A DNA stretch of 64,000 bases from Planotetraspora sp. A-T 1434 (GCF_025420585.1 NZ_JAOEGB010000003.1:124001-188000); one strand, 5' to 3'. Numbered from the stretch's first letter, positions 1 through 9,295 are shown. Notes: generated from the sequence alone by a model not told the origin. Numbers and translations: made by a program.

Positions 1-440
1 TCGACCCGCGGTCGGCCGCCGCCTCGCTGCTCGCCGCCGACGTGGCGGGCCTGCTCTCCGGGGCACCCTCGACCGCCGAGGTGGTGACGCAGCTCTACCC
101 CTGGATGGACGACGAACTGCGGCACGGGTTCTACGTCTCCCTCGCCGACCCGTCGCATCCTCTGCGCGGATGCTGGCCGTCCGAGGGCGAGCTTCCCCCG
201 ATGCTCGCGGCGCCCGACCGCGGCACGGCCGCCGCCCTGCTGGGATCGGCGTACGCCACCGGTCTCGCCTGGTGCCGCCTCACGGGCACGGCGCCGCCGC
301 CCCGGGGCTTCGCCGTCTCCTCGGCGGTCGTCCAGTGCCTCATCCACCAGCGCGACGACCCGCTCCCCGAGCCCGGCACCGGGAGCTTCCCGCACGACCC
401 CGACGGAACAGGCTGGCTCTTCGACAACGCCCAACGCTGA
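1..440 (+). CDS. Hypothetical protein, C-terminal part (5' end outside window)
   Basis: The reading frame is open from the first bases of the window (phase starting at base 3) and stops at 438-440, so the gene almost certainly begins upstream. A GTG at 42 is an internal possibility only. The visible 140 or so residues are rich in Ala, Pro and Leu, have no membrane segment and no motif I recognise. About 120 bp separate it from the Fic gene. No function assigned. Confidence 0.55.
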   Translation, partial: DPRSAAASLLAADVAGLLSGAPSTAEVVTQLYPWMDDELRHGFYVSLADPSHPLRGCWPSEGELPPMLAAPDRGTAAALLGSAYATGLAWCRLTGTAPPPRGFAVSSAVVQCLIHQRDDPLPEPGTGSFPHDPDGTGWLFDNAQR

Positions 441-497
441 AACGGCCAGGTCGTGGATGACTGGTTTACTGCTTCCCCCCATGCAGAGCCCTTGAAG

Positions 498-534
498 TTG
501 ATAAGTTCATTTGAGTAGCCATACGGCTTATCAA
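498..534. promoter_or_regulatory. Inverted repeat upstream of the Fic gene
   Basis: TTGATAAG (498-505) and CTTATCAA (527-534) are perfect 8-bp inverted arms, 21 bp apart, ending 27 bp before the Fic start. The segment is AT-rich against its surroundings. Position and symmetry suggest a repressor operator or promoter-proximal control site. The binding protein is unknown. Confidence 0.4.
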
Positions 535-560
535 GTTGAGGCCAGAGCCATGCGGGGGGT

Positions 561-1589
561 GTGGTGGCGGGAAGGGGACGCCCAAGCAGGGCCACAGTTT
601 ACGGACGGCTGGATCGCGCGCTCAGGGAACTGAACCAACGCCTCGGTGGTCTTCCGAACCCGATGGAGGCAGAGGACATCTGGTCAGACATCTGGCACCA
701 GGAGGCGCACCACTCGACTGCCCTGGAGGGCAACACGCTGGTGTTACGTGAAGTGCAAGCTTTGCTGGACCAGGGGCGGGCGGTCGGCGCCAAGCCGCTA
801 CGGGAGTACAACGAGGTCCAAGGTTACGCGGCGGCCGCCAAGTGGGTGTACGGCCAGGCATTGGAGCCGGACGCGTGGCATGACAACAAGTTGATCAGTC
901 TGAGCGAACTCCGGCACATCCACCACACGGCGATGACGCCAGTGTGGGACGTCGCACCGCATCCGGACGCGGGCGACCGAGAGGGGCCGGGTAACTTTCG
1001 AGAGCACGACATACATCCATTCACCGAAGGGATGACGCCACCCTCGTGGCCTCTCGTGCCGGGGCTGGTTCAGGGGTGGGTAGACGACGTCTGCGAAGCA
1101 GGCCGGAAGCTGGATAACCAGGAAGACCTCGGCCACCCACTGCCAGAGGAGCTTGCCAGGATCCACAACTCGTTCGAGCGGATCCATCCCTTCATCGATG
1201 GCAACGGCCGAACGGGGCGCCTGGTCCTCAACCTCATTCTGGTACGCCTCGGTTACCCCCCGATCATCGTGCTGAAGCAGCAACGCGAGGCTTACCTGAC
1301 CGCCATGCGACGGGCGGACATCGGCGATTACGGCGCTCTGGGGGAACTGATCGCTCGAGCCATGGAGGACAACCTCAACCGCTTCATAGTGCCCAACGTA
1401 GCGGGCCCCGCACGCCTGGTCCCTCTGGCGGCCCTGGTGGACGACGAGTTCACGATCAACGCTCTACGCCAAGCAGCGCAGCGGGGCCGCCTCAACGCCC
1501 TCCAAGGCGCCGACGGTGTCTGGAGATCGTCCCTGAAGTCCCTCGATGCCTACCGCGCTTCGAAGAACAAGCGACGCCCGAAGGCCTAG
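561..1589 (+). CDS. Fic family protein (class II, auto-inhibited)
   Basis: 342 residues. The Fic core motif HPFIDGNGRTGR lies at 209-220, with catalytic His209 and the phosphate-binding GNGR loop, as in enzymes that transfer AMP or another nucleotide moiety to hydroxyl groups of target proteins. An N-terminal S-T-A-L-E-G (52-57) matches the (S/T)xxxE(G/N) inhibitory helix, placing it in class II, where Glu56 blocks productive ATP binding. The C-terminal 60 residues look like a small helical, possibly DNA-binding domain. The start is GTG 561. An ATG at 550 is in another frame. No antitoxin partner is seen, as expected for a protein carrying its own inhibitory helix. Target unknown. Confidence 0.9.
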   Translation: MVAGRGRPSRATVYGRLDRALRELNQRLGGLPNPMEAEDIWSDIWHQEAHHSTALEGNTLVLREVQALLDQGRAVGAKPLREYNEVQGYAAAAKWVYGQALEPDAWHDNKLISLSELRHIHHTAMTPVWDVAPHPDAGDREGPGNFREHDIHPFTEGMTPPSWPLVPGLVQGWVDDVCEAGRKLDNQEDLGHPLPEELARIHNSFERIHPFIDGNGRTGRLVLNLILVRLGYPPIIVLKQQREAYLTAMRRADIGDYGALGELIARAMEDNLNRFIVPNVAGPARLVPLAALVDDEFTINALRQAAQRGRLNALQGADGVWRSSLKSLDAYRASKNKRRPKA

Positions 1590-1918
1590 GTCGTGTCTGA
1601 CACTCCCTAGGGCACCCACCTTCGGTGGTGGATTGAAAGCGGTTTGTAAGGAATGACCACCATCCGAGTCACATGGGCCTCAGGAGTGATGCCGTGTCAC
1701 CCGAAACGGGATATGGGGATATTTCACCCTTACCGTCGCTTTAGCAATCCGTTCCCTCCCCTATCTCGCTTTTCACCGAATCGTGATCTCGGTATCCGGG
1801 AAATGGTCAGGGAGGGACGAGGGGCGCGTGGCGGAATGGTCCCGATGGGCCATGTCGTCGAAACGTACTCCGACGTAACCTCGTCATGGGTGTGGGCTGC
1901 GGAAGGAAGGACAGCGCG
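1590..1918. other. Non-coding stretch with a short hairpin
   Basis: No convincing gene. A small hairpin (CCACC, 3-nt loop, GGTGG; 1616-1628) follows the Fic gene and could be its terminator. Bases 1690-1800 are less GC-rich than the flanks, may hold the promoter of the small downstream gene, and show no clear -35/-10 pair. Confidence 0.35.
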
Positions 1919-2080
1919 GTGGGGCACGACGACATGGACTCTCGGGTCCACGACCGTGTCGCGTTGGACGAGATCGCGCTCTACGCCGAGGTACTGGAGG
2001 CCGTCAACTTCACCGATGACCGCCTGACCTTGGAGGAGCTCGACAACGCGCTCGGATTGCGCACTTCGGCGAGCCGCTGA
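1919..2080 (+). CDS. Small conserved-type acidic protein
   Basis: 53 residues from GTG 1919. This start is chosen because GGAAGGAAGG (1901-1910) lies 8 nt upstream. ATG 1886 has no ribosome site and ATG 1934 is too far from it. The acidic helical segment (ALDEIALYAEVLEAV, then TLEELDNALGL) resembles short actinobacterial proteins of unknown function with the pattern LxEIxLYxEVLxAV...LTxxExDxALGL. No catalytic motif. A terminator-like hairpin follows. Confidence 0.5.
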   Translation: MGHDDMDSRVHDRVALDEIALYAEVLEAVNFTDDRLTLEELDNALGLRTSASR

Positions 2081-2102
2081 AGGCGATCGCAGCGGAAACC
2101 GA

Positions 2103-2128
2103 TCCCGGACTCCGCACGGGGTCCGGGA
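2103..2128. terminator. Hairpin terminator between convergent genes
   Basis: TCCCGGAC (2103-2110) pairs perfectly with GTCCGGGA (2121-2128) around a 10-nt loop, followed by GGTTTCTCT on the plus strand. It lies between the ends of the small plus-strand gene and the minus-strand csoR-type gene and could serve both. Confidence 0.6.
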
Positions 2129-2173
2129 CGGTTTCTCTGGACTAGTCCAAACAACCCAGTCGCGACAAAAGCC

Positions 2174-2464
2174 TCAAGACCGGACAAGCCTGGCAATTGC
2201 GGCGGTCGCTTCCTTGATCTTCTCGTCCGCCTCCGGGCCGCCGGTGCTGACGGCGTCGGCCACACAGTGCCCGACGTGGTCCTCCAGCAGGCCGAGCGCG
2301 ACCGCCTGAAGCGCGCGGGTGACCGCGGAGACCTGGGTGAGGACGTCGATGCAGTACGCGTCCTCCTCGACCATCCGCTGCAGACCGCGGACCTGGCCCT
2401 CAATTCGCCGCAGGCGCCGGAGGTATGCCTGCTTGTCCCCGCTGTACCCATACATGCCGCCCAC
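2174..2464 (-). CDS. CsoR/RcnR-type metal-sensing repressor
   Basis: 96 residues of the all-helical CsoR family (DUF156). The Cu(I) ligand triad is present as Cys38, His63 and Cys67, with the same 25- and 4-residue spacings as the Cys36/His61/Cys65 of M. tuberculosis CsoR. Apo protein normally binds DNA and releases it when metal binds. The start GTG 2464 lies 19 bp from the upstream glycosyltransferase stop; ATG 2455 is an alternative. No copper ATPase or chaperone gene is next to it, so its target is elsewhere or it regulates its own transcript. It could sense another metal or persulfide (CstR-like), but the intact His favours copper. Confidence 0.88.
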   Translation of the reverse strand: MGGMYGYSGDKQAYLRRLRRIEGQVRGLQRMVEEDAYCIDVLTQVSAVTRALQAVALGLLEDHVGHCVADAVSTGGPEADEKIKEATAAIARLVRS

Positions 2465-2482
2465 GGTATCGAGGATCGTGGG

Positions 2483-3559
2483 TTACTCGCGGGAGCGAAG
2501 TCCGTACATCAGGTCCTGCCAGCGGCCGGCGACGGCGGGAGCCGTACGCGCGGAGGCGGATTCGAGCGCGCCCGCCGCGAGGGACATGCGGCGGCGCTCG
2601 TCGTCGACGAGCGCGAGCAGCGCCGCCGCGTACGACTCGATCTCCCCCTGGCCCTCGGGGACCAGCACGCTGTCCTTCCCCGGCCGGAGGAGCTCGGCCG
2701 GGCCGCGCGGCCCGTCGAACGCGACGATGGGGACGCCGCAGCTCAGCGCCTCGATCACGGTCATGCCGAGCACCTCGTGCCGCGACGGCACCGCGACGAT
2801 CGACGCCTTGGCGAACTCGCCGGCCAGGTCCGGCGTGGCGCCCATGAAGTAGACGTGGTTGTGCAGGTCGAGATCACGGACCAGTGCCCGCAAGCGCTTC
2901 TCCTCGGGGCCGGCGCCGTAGAGGCGGAGCCGCCAGTCCGGGCGCTTGTCCGCGACGACGGCGAACGCGCAGATCAGCCGGTCGTACGCCTTGACCTGCA
3001 CGAGCCGGCCGCCCGCGCTGACGATGCGGTTGTCCATGCGCGAGCGCGGCCAGGGCCCCGCCGGAAGCGCGTCCGGGATGGCGTGGACGGACAGGTCGTC
3101 GTCGAGCAGCCGGGCCCAGTCGTCCCTGCCGCTCTCGCTGCTCGTCACCACCGCGTCGAGGCGGGGGTAGAACCGCCGGATCGGTCCAACGACGGGCGGC
3201 CGGCTCCACTCCCGCGCGATGCGGACGACCTCGCGCGGGGCGTATCTGGCGGACTGGACGCTCAGGCCCGGCCTCGTGGTGACCAGCACGTCCGAGCGCA
3301 GCCCGCGGAGCATGCGCCACAACGCCACCTCGGTCCGCACCTGGCCGCGCGGCAGCAGGCGAGCGGCGCCGGGGGCGACGTCGACCAGCCAGCGCATGGC
3401 GACCCGCCGATCGACGGGGAAGAAGGGCGTCTCCCTGGTCCGCTTGACGCTGACGACCTCCACCTCGTGCCGCGCGGCGAGCTCGGCGGCCAGGTTGAGG
3501 GTGGCCCGCACGTCGCCGCGCATGCCGTACGCCGAGGGAACCAGGAAGGTGATCCTCAC
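2483..3559 (-). CDS. GT4-type glycosyltransferase
   Basis: 358 residues, GT-B fold. The C-terminal half carries the nucleotide-sugar region, with a GGRLVQVKAYDRLI segment (residues 183-196) and the E-x7-E motif Glu262-Glu270 (EVLGMTVIE) typical of family 4 retaining enzymes. The start is GTG 3559, overlapping the stop of the upstream gene in a GTGA, which indicates translational coupling. A longer in-frame extension upstream is antisense-like and rejected. Likely adds a sugar to a cell-surface polymer or other acceptor; donor and acceptor cannot be read from sequence. Confidence 0.85.
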   Translation of the reverse strand: MRITFLVPSAYGMRGDVRATLNLAAELAARHEVEVVSVKRTRETPFFPVDRRVAMRWLVDVAPGAARLLPRGQVRTEVALWRMLRGLRSDVLVTTRPGLSVQSARYAPREVVRIAREWSRPPVVGPIRRFYPRLDAVVTSSESGRDDWARLLDDDLSVHAIPDALPAGPWPRSRMDNRIVSAGGRLVQVKAYDRLICAFAVVADKRPDWRLRLYGAGPEEKRLRALVRDLDLHNHVYFMGATPDLAGEFAKASIVAVPSRHEVLGMTVIEALSCGVPIVAFDGPRGPAELLRPGKDSVLVPEGQGEIESYAAALLALVDDERRRMSLAAGALESASARTAPAVAGRWQDLMYGLRSRE

Positions 3560-4350
3560 ACGCCCACCTCGAGCCGTAACTCGTCGTCGGATGTGAAGCT
3601 GGGCCTGATCGGCACGCCGTCCACGAGCGCCCTGGGGTAGTGGACCCGGCGGCGCTTGCCCTCGACGTCGTCGATCCGGGCGCCAAGGGGCAGCCGCCGG
3701 TCGACGCCGTCCACCTCGAGCGACGGCTCCCAGACCCCCTGGGAGCCGGGCGTGGCGGCCAGCACGTCGCACAGCGACAGCGCGGCGTGGAACCGGACGC
3801 CCTGGACGGTCGCGGCGACCGTCCAGGTCGCGGCCGGATCGCTGTGCCGGAGCGCCAGCCTGGCCTCGCGGTGCTGGTCGTCGTCGTCGAGCCCGGTGTA
3901 GGCCAGCAGGCCGGTGACCTCGAACCGGCCCTCGCGGAACCAGACCGCCCGCACGTCGGCGACAGGCTCCGCTTCATCGATCTTGATGGCGAGGAAGCCG
4001 TTCCTGGTGCGGTAGGCCCGGTAGGCCATCGTCCGCCGGCACAGCGCGTACGCGTCGAGCCGGTCGAGCGAGAAGCCGGGGTCCACGCTGCGGATCCGGG
4101 TACGCGGGCCCTGCTGCTGGAGGTAGGCGTCCCAGCGGCCCGGCGTGAGCGACAGCGGCGCGAGCGAGACCGCGACGGTGGCGTCCCTCGTGCGCCTGCC
4201 CGGCGCGCCGAGCGTCACATGCCGCTCCGCGCCGGTGGCCCGGTGCCGGAAGACGAGCCGCGTGCCGTCCGTCAGCGGTTCCTCGATCGCGAGGCGAAGG
4301 GAGAGGACATCGGCCAGTGTGACCTCAGCGTCCGTGACGAGCACGCCCAC
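3556..4350 (-). CDS. Uncharacterised protein coupled to glycosyltransferase
   Basis: 264 residues, no signal peptide or membrane segment, rich in short alternating hydrophobic stretches that suggest a beta-sandwich repeat. It overlaps the glycosyltransferase by 4 nt. The start GTG 4350 has GGGGAGGGGG shortly upstream. It resembles accessory or substrate-recognition modules encoded beside polymer glycosyltransferases, but I recognise no named domain. Function inferred only from coupling. Confidence 0.6.
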   Translation of the reverse strand: MGVLVTDAEVTLADVLSLRLAIEEPLTDGTRLVFRHRATGAERHVTLGAPGRRTRDATVAVSLAPLSLTPGRWDAYLQQQGPRTRIRSVDPGFSLDRLDAYALCRRTMAYRAYRTRNGFLAIKIDEAEPVADVRAVWFREGRFEVTGLLAYTGLDDDDQHREARLALRHSDPAATWTVAATVQGVRFHAALSLCDVLAATPGSQGVWEPSLEVDGVDRRLPLGARIDDVEGKRRRVHYPRALVDGVPIRPSFTSDDELRLEVGV

Positions 4351-4508
4351 CGTCCAGCCCCCTCCCCGTCGATTGAGCCAACGTTGAGGTTACCGTGATT
4401 TTCCTGTTATGTGGAGAAAGGCTTTAACGCTTGTGGCCGGGAAGACATGTTTTCTACCGTCTTGACCAGTTCATTCGACAAATAGTCCGGACCACTGCAA
4501 GAAAGCCG

Positions 4509-6611
4509 TCACGCCCCCTTGACTGACTTGATCAGGAGCTGGGCCACGTCGACGACCTCCAGGCTCTCCTTGGCCTCGCCCGCGTTCTTCTTCTCGTTGA
4601 TGGCGTCGCCGAGCATGACGAGGCAGAACGGGCAGGCGGTGGAGACGGTGTCGGGATCGGTGGTCAGCGCCTCGTCCACCCGCTCGGTGTTGATGCGCTT
4701 GCCGATCCGCTCCTCCATCCACATCCGCGCGCCGCCCGCGCCGCAGCAGAAGCCGCGGTCCTTGCAGCGGTGCATCTCCTGCGTTTGGACGCCCGGCACC
4801 TTCGCCATGATGTCGCGCGGCTGGGCGTAGACCTTGTTGTGGCGGCCGAGGAAGCACGGGTCGTGGTAGGTGATCTTCTCCTCGATCGGCGTGATCGGGG
4901 TGAGCCTGCCCTCCTCGACCAGGTGTGACAGCAGCTGGGTGTGGTGGACGACCTCGTAGGTGCCACCGAGCTGCGGATACTCGTTGGCCAGGGTGTTGAA
5001 GCAGTGCGGGCAGGTGGCCACGATCTTCTTGACCCCGGCCTCGTTCAGCGTCTCGATGTTCTGCTGGGCGAGCATGTTGAACAGGAACTCCATGCCGAGG
5101 CGGCGGGCCGGGTCACCCGTACAGGCCTCCATGGGGCCGAGCACACCGAACCTGACGCCGGCGATGTGCAGAAGCTCGGCGACGGCCTTGGTCGTCTTCT
5201 TGGCGCGGTCCTCCAGGGCTCCCGCGCAGCCGACCCAGAAGAGGTACTCGACGTCCTCGGGCATCTTCTCGTCGATGATCGGGACCTCGAAGTCCAATTC
5301 CTCGATCCACTCGGCCCGCTTCATCTCAGACATGCCCCACGGGTTGCCCTTGTTCTCGAGGTTCTTGAGCATGACGCCCGCCTCGGACGGGAACGAGGAC
5401 TCGATCATCACCTGGTAGCGGCGCATGTCGAGGATGTGGTCGATGTGCTCGATGTCCACCGGGCACTGCTCGACGCAGGCGCCACAGTTGGTGCACGACC
5501 ACAGCACGTCGGGGTGGATGACGCCGTCCTCGCCGACCAGCGGCTTGTCCAGCAGCGCCAGCACGTCCTCGTGAAAGCCGGCCTTCTCCTCCTCGCTCGC
5601 CAGCAGGTACGGCGCGACCTTGAAGGCGTGGTCGCGCTGGTCGAGGATCAGCATTTTAGGCGACAGCGGCTTGTCGGTGTTCCACGCCGGGCACTGCGAC
5701 TGGCACCGGCCGCACTCGGTGCAGGTGTAGAAGTCGAGGAAGCCCTTCCAGGTGGTGTCCGCGATCTTGCCGCGGCCGAAGACGTCGACCTCCGGGTCGG
5801 CCTCCTCGAAGTCGAGCACCTTGCCGCCGCTGCGCATCTCCTGCGCCGGGCCGAGGCCGTCCGGGCGGCGGGAGAACAGCACGTTCAGCGGCGCGGTGAA
5901 GATGTGCAGGTGCTTGGAGTTCACCACGATGACGAGGAACACCAGCATGACGCCGATGTGCAGGAGCAGGCCGACGCCTTCGAGAGCCTCGCTGGTGGGG
6001 AGGATCCTGGCCACCAGGTCCGAGGCGAAGGCGCCGGACTTGTACGGGAAGTTCCCCGTGTTGACCGCCGCGCCGCGGAACAGGAACATCGTCCAGATCA
6101 CATTGAAGATCATGAAGAGGATGACCCAGGCGCCGCCGAGGTGCGAGCCGGAGAACCGGGACCCGCGGCCCAGCTTCTTCGGCGAGTTCTTGATCCGGAT
6201 GGCGGCGAACGCGATCAGGCCGACGAGGGCCGCGACCGCGATGAAGTCCTGCAGGAAGCCCAGGATGGGCCAGGTGCCGATGATCGGGATGTGGAAATCG
6301 GGCCTACCCGTGATCGCGCCCTGGATCAGCGCGCCGTACGCCTCCAGGTAGACCGTGGCCAGGATGAAGAACGCCCACATGACGAAGAAGTGCGCGGTGC
6401 CGGAGGGCGTCCACTTGAGCAGCTTCTTCTGCCCGAAGACCTCGACGAGCTGGGCCTTGATCTCGGCCCCAACGTTCGCCTTGGCGTATTCCAGGCGCTC
6501 GGGGGCGGGCTGGCCGCTGGTGGCGAGCTTGTAGAGGAACAGCACGCGACGGGCGGCCAACGCGACCGCGACCACGGTCATGACCAGTCCGATTATCGCT
6601 ACCCAGAGCAC
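4509..6611 (-). CDS. Membrane Fe-S reductase with heterodisulfide reductase-like (CCG) domains
   Basis: 700 residues. The N-terminal quarter has membrane segments (about 1-20, 75-100, 120-140, 160-180, 215-235) resembling a nitrate reductase gamma-type quinone/haem module. Two [4Fe-4S] ferredoxin motifs follow: Cys297/300/303/307 and Cys373/376/379/383. Two CCG (HdrB-type) domains come next, the second with CCGAGGARMW at 622-631. This matches the actinobacterial iron-sulfur-binding reductase family that includes M. tuberculosis Rv0338c. It probably transfers electrons between a cytoplasmic donor and the quinone pool; substrate unknown. The start GTG 6611 follows GGGAGG by 5 nt. Confidence 0.88.
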   Translation of the reverse strand: MLWVAIIGLVMTVVAVALAARRVLFLYKLATSGQPAPERLEYAKANVGAEIKAQLVEVFGQKKLLKWTPSGTAHFFVMWAFFILATVYLEAYGALIQGAITGRPDFHIPIIGTWPILGFLQDFIAVAALVGLIAFAAIRIKNSPKKLGRGSRFSGSHLGGAWVILFMIFNVIWTMFLFRGAAVNTGNFPYKSGAFASDLVARILPTSEALEGVGLLLHIGVMLVFLVIVVNSKHLHIFTAPLNVLFSRRPDGLGPAQEMRSGGKVLDFEEADPEVDVFGRGKIADTTWKGFLDFYTCTECGRCQSQCPAWNTDKPLSPKMLILDQRDHAFKVAPYLLASEEEKAGFHEDVLALLDKPLVGEDGVIHPDVLWSCTNCGACVEQCPVDIEHIDHILDMRRYQVMIESSFPSEAGVMLKNLENKGNPWGMSEMKRAEWIEELDFEVPIIDEKMPEDVEYLFWVGCAGALEDRAKKTTKAVAELLHIAGVRFGVLGPMEACTGDPARRLGMEFLFNMLAQQNIETLNEAGVKKIVATCPHCFNTLANEYPQLGGTYEVVHHTQLLSHLVEEGRLTPITPIEEKITYHDPCFLGRHNKVYAQPRDIMAKVPGVQTQEMHRCKDRGFCCGAGGARMWMEERIGKRINTERVDEALTTDPDTVSTACPFCLVMLGDAINEKKNAGEAKESLEVVDVAQLLIKSVKGA

Positions 6612-6824
6612 GGGGCCCTCCCATATCCAACGTCGGCTGCCAGCGTATGACCGCGGTCATCCACAGTGACGACTGGGGCACACCCCGAATCCTACCCGTG
6701 GGTAACTTGTGCGCCGTCACCGGGATGGACGATCACTCGCAGCCCGCCAGGCAATCTCGCGATCTCATGCCGGGCTCCTGAGACTGCTGATGCTAGAACA
6801 AAGCTCTGCGTCGGATAAAGGCGG

Positions 6825-7472
6825 CTATCCCCCGAGATAACGCTGGATCGTGGGCGAAAGGATCTCTACCAGCTCCTCGGTGTCCGCCGAGGCAAGCGGC
6901 TCCAGCTTGAGGATGTACCTCATCATGACCACGCCGAACATCTGGGAGAAGGCGACCTCCATCCGGATGGGCGGGATCTGGAGCGCCTCGGCGACCCGCC
7001 CGAGCACCGCCCTGGTGAGGAACTCGCGGATCATGGCGACGGCCTGCTCGTTCACCATCGCGGTCCGCAACAGCCCCACGACCGGCTCACGCGCCTCGGG
7101 GTCGGCCGTCATCGCCAGGATATGGCGCACCAGCCGCTCGCCGATCTCCTCGCGCGGCCCGGCGAGGATCGCGGGGATCACCGTCCCGGGGTCCACCGGC
7201 AGCCGCATGGCCGCGATGAACATCCCTTCCTTGGTGTCGAAGTAATGGTGGACGAGGGCCGGATCGACCCCCGCCTCGCGTGCGATGCCGCGGACCGTCG
7301 CCCTGTCGAAGCCCTTCTCCGCGAAGACCTTCCGCGCCGCGGCGAGGATCTCGCCGCGTGTGTCGGCCGTTCCCGGCCGACGCCCCGGCCGCCGCCGCTT
7401 CCTCACCGGCTTGTCGTCCGCCGCTGCGGGAGACTCCGCGGTCCGGCCGTCGGCGTCCACGCCCGGCGTCAC
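6825..7472 (-). CDS. TetR family transcriptional regulator
   Basis: 215 residues. A basic, Pro/Arg-rich N-terminal tail (22-34) precedes a TetR-type DNA-binding domain (about 37-83) with the helix-turn-helix ATVRGIAREAGVDPALVHHYF. The C-terminal ligand domain is of the AcrR/QacR helical kind. The start is GTG 7472, overlapping the methyltransferase stop as GTGA, so the two are co-translated. Ligand and targets unknown; the coupled methyltransferase or the wider operon are candidates. Confidence 0.85.
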   Translation of the reverse strand: MTPGVDADGRTAESPAAADDKPVRKRRRPGRRPGTADTRGEILAAARKVFAEKGFDRATVRGIAREAGVDPALVHHYFDTKEGMFIAAMRLPVDPGTVIPAILAGPREEIGERLVRHILAMTADPEAREPVVGLLRTAMVNEQAVAMIREFLTRAVLGRVAEALQIPPIRMEVAFSQMFGVVMMRYILKLEPLASADTEELVEILSPTIQRYLGG

Positions 7473-8296
7473 GGCCGGCCGCCTTCGCCGTCCCCCTCCG
7501 CGGCCCCCTTGCGCCCTACCGCCAGGTAAACCCGCATGGGGACGGTCAGCCGGCCGTCGGCGAAGACCTTGCGGAGCTCGGCGCGCTCCCGGGTGACCAG
7601 TTCCTCCACCGACTCGGGGTCGAGCGCGGCCACGTAGGAGTAGGAGCGCAGATCCGTCAGGAAGTCGTCGAGGCGAACGCCCCGCGTCCAGGAGATCCAC
7701 GTCTCCTCGACGTGAAGCCCGGCGTCGCCCATCGCGCCGGCGATCGGGGGCATGCTCCAGCCGGGCAGCGCCGGGCCGATGTAGCCGGCGCACGACTCGG
7801 CCAGCCGCACCTGGTAGGCCGCCAGCCAGTCGGCCTTGCCCGCGTCCACCGAGTTCCACCAGCCGGCCACCGCCCCTCCGGGCCCGGTCACCCGTACGGC
7901 TTCCGCGATCGACAGGGCCGGGTCGAGCCAGTGCCACGCCTGGGCGTAGGTCACCAGGTCGGCCACGCCGTCGCGGAACGGCAGCGTGTTGCCGTCGGCC
8001 AGCATGGCGTGGCATGCCGTACGAGCCCGCAGGAGGGAGAGCATGCGGCCGCCTCGGTCGACGGCGACGGCCCGGGCGCCCCGGTCGAGGAGCCCTCGGG
8101 TCGAGATGCCGGTCCCCGCGCCGACGTCGAGCACCCGGGCGCCGTCGAGCCGGATGCCGGACAGCTCCTCCAAGGCGAGGTAAAGCGCCTCCGGATACTC
8201 CGGCCTGGCCGCGTCGTAGGCCTCGGCCACCCGGTCGAAGACGTGATGGCTGAGCTCCGGCAGCCTGTTCATGGCGTGGTTCACAGGGAGGTTCAC
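7469..8296 (-). CDS. Class I SAM-dependent methyltransferase
   Basis: 275 residues from GTG 8296 (an internal ATG at 8272 is possible). The SAM-binding glycine motif VLDVGAGTG lies at 55-63, with the acidic ribose-binding region (VAVDRGG) after it and an AQAWHWLDP motif found in UbiE/small-molecule methyltransferases. The gene starts 8 nt after the upstream TIM-barrel gene and overlaps the TetR gene, giving a three-gene minus-strand operon. Acceptor unknown. Confidence 0.82.
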   Translation of the reverse strand: MNLPVNHAMNRLPELSHHVFDRVAEAYDAARPEYPEALYLALEELSGIRLDGARVLDVGAGTGISTRGLLDRGARAVAVDRGGRMLSLLRARTACHAMLADGNTLPFRDGVADLVTYAQAWHWLDPALSIAEAVRVTGPGGAVAGWWNSVDAGKADWLAAYQVRLAESCAGYIGPALPGWSMPPIAGAMGDAGLHVEETWISWTRGVRLDDFLTDLRSYSYVAALDPESVEELVTRERAELRKVFADGRLTVPMRVYLAVGRKGAAEGDGEGGRP

Positions 8297-8303
8297 GGCG
8301 CGG

Positions 8304-9119
8304 TCAGGTGGCCGTCGTGGAGGCGGCGAAGTTCAGCCGGGCGAAGGCGAGCGCCTCGGCCAGATCGTCGATCCGCTCGGTGCGGCTGGTGGCCTTCCGC
8401 GTGTTGATCTCCAGCACGATCAGCCCGCGATATCCGGCGCCCGCGAGGCGCTCAAGGATCTGCGCGCAGGGCTGGGTGCCCCGGCCGGGGACCAGATGCT
8501 CGTCCTTGTTCGTCGTGCCGACGCCGTCGGCCAGGTGCAGGTGGGAGAGCCTGTCACCCAGCTTGGTGGCCATCTCCATCGCGTCGGAACCGGAGACGGC
8601 CGTGTGCGACAGGTCCAGCGTCACATCCGGGAAGTCATAGTCCATGGGGTTCCAGTCCGGCGCGTACGGCACGACCTCGTTGCCCCTGGCGCGGAGGGGG
8701 AACATGTTCTCCACCGCGAACACCACGTCGGTCTCCTCCCGCATCCGGGCGAGACCGGCCTCGAAGTCCCTGGCGTAGTCGCGCTGCCAGCGGAACGGCG
8801 GGTGGACCACGACGGTCTGCGCGCCCAGCCGATGCGCGGCGTCGCGGGCCCGCTGCAGCTTGACCCACGGGTCGCGCCCCCAGACCCGCTGGGTCACCAG
8901 CAGGCACGGCGCGTGCACGGCCAGCACCGGCATCTCGTAGTGATCGCTCAGCCGCTGGAGGACCTCCACATCCTGGCTGACCGGGTCCTGGCCCACCATG
9001 ATCTCGACTCCGTCGTAGCCGAGACGCGCCGCGAGCTCGAAGGCGTCCGGCGTGCGCTCCGGATACACCGAGGCCGTCGACAGCGCTACCTTCGCGTTGG
9101 GCACGCGGATGACACTCAT
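8304..9119 (-). CDS. Sugar phosphate isomerase/epimerase-like TIM-barrel protein
   Basis: 271 residues of the AP endonuclease 2 / xylose isomerase-like TIM barrel family. Metal-ligand candidates are visible as HP (VVVHPPF), Glu in VFAVENM, Asp/His in DLSHTA, His in LSHLHLADG and Glu in IVLEINT. The start is ATG 9119, supported by GGGAGG upstream; the open frame extends further but reads antisense intergenic DNA. It heads the operon with a methyltransferase and a TetR regulator. The true reaction is not predictable within this broad family. Confidence 0.82.
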   Translation of the reverse strand: MSVIRVPNAKVALSTASVYPERTPDAFELAARLGYDGVEIMVGQDPVSQDVEVLQRLSDHYEMPVLAVHAPCLLVTQRVWGRDPWVKLQRARDAAHRLGAQTVVVHPPFRWQRDYARDFEAGLARMREETDVVFAVENMFPLRARGNEVVPYAPDWNPMDYDFPDVTLDLSHTAVSGSDAMEMATKLGDRLSHLHLADGVGTTNKDEHLVPGRGTQPCAQILERLAGAGYRGLIVLEINTRKATSRTERIDDLAEALAFARLNFAASTTAT

Positions 9120-9295
9120 GACGCCCGCCTCCCCTGGCGGCTCCACGGGCACGGTCCTGTGGCACTGCGGTGGTCGTCTGATCGCTTGCTGCGCCCGTTC
9201 ACGGATCCAGCCTAAGCCGGACAGTGGCCACGCGCCGCTTCGCCACAATGATGCGCTCTCAGATCACAACCTAGATCACAAACTATGGTGGTCAT

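Noticed and set aside
1653-2027. 124-codon plus-strand frame after the Fic gene
   Set aside because: Odd composition (many Arg, Trp, Thr), no ribosome site, and it overlaps the small gene at 1919-2080, which has a better start and composition.
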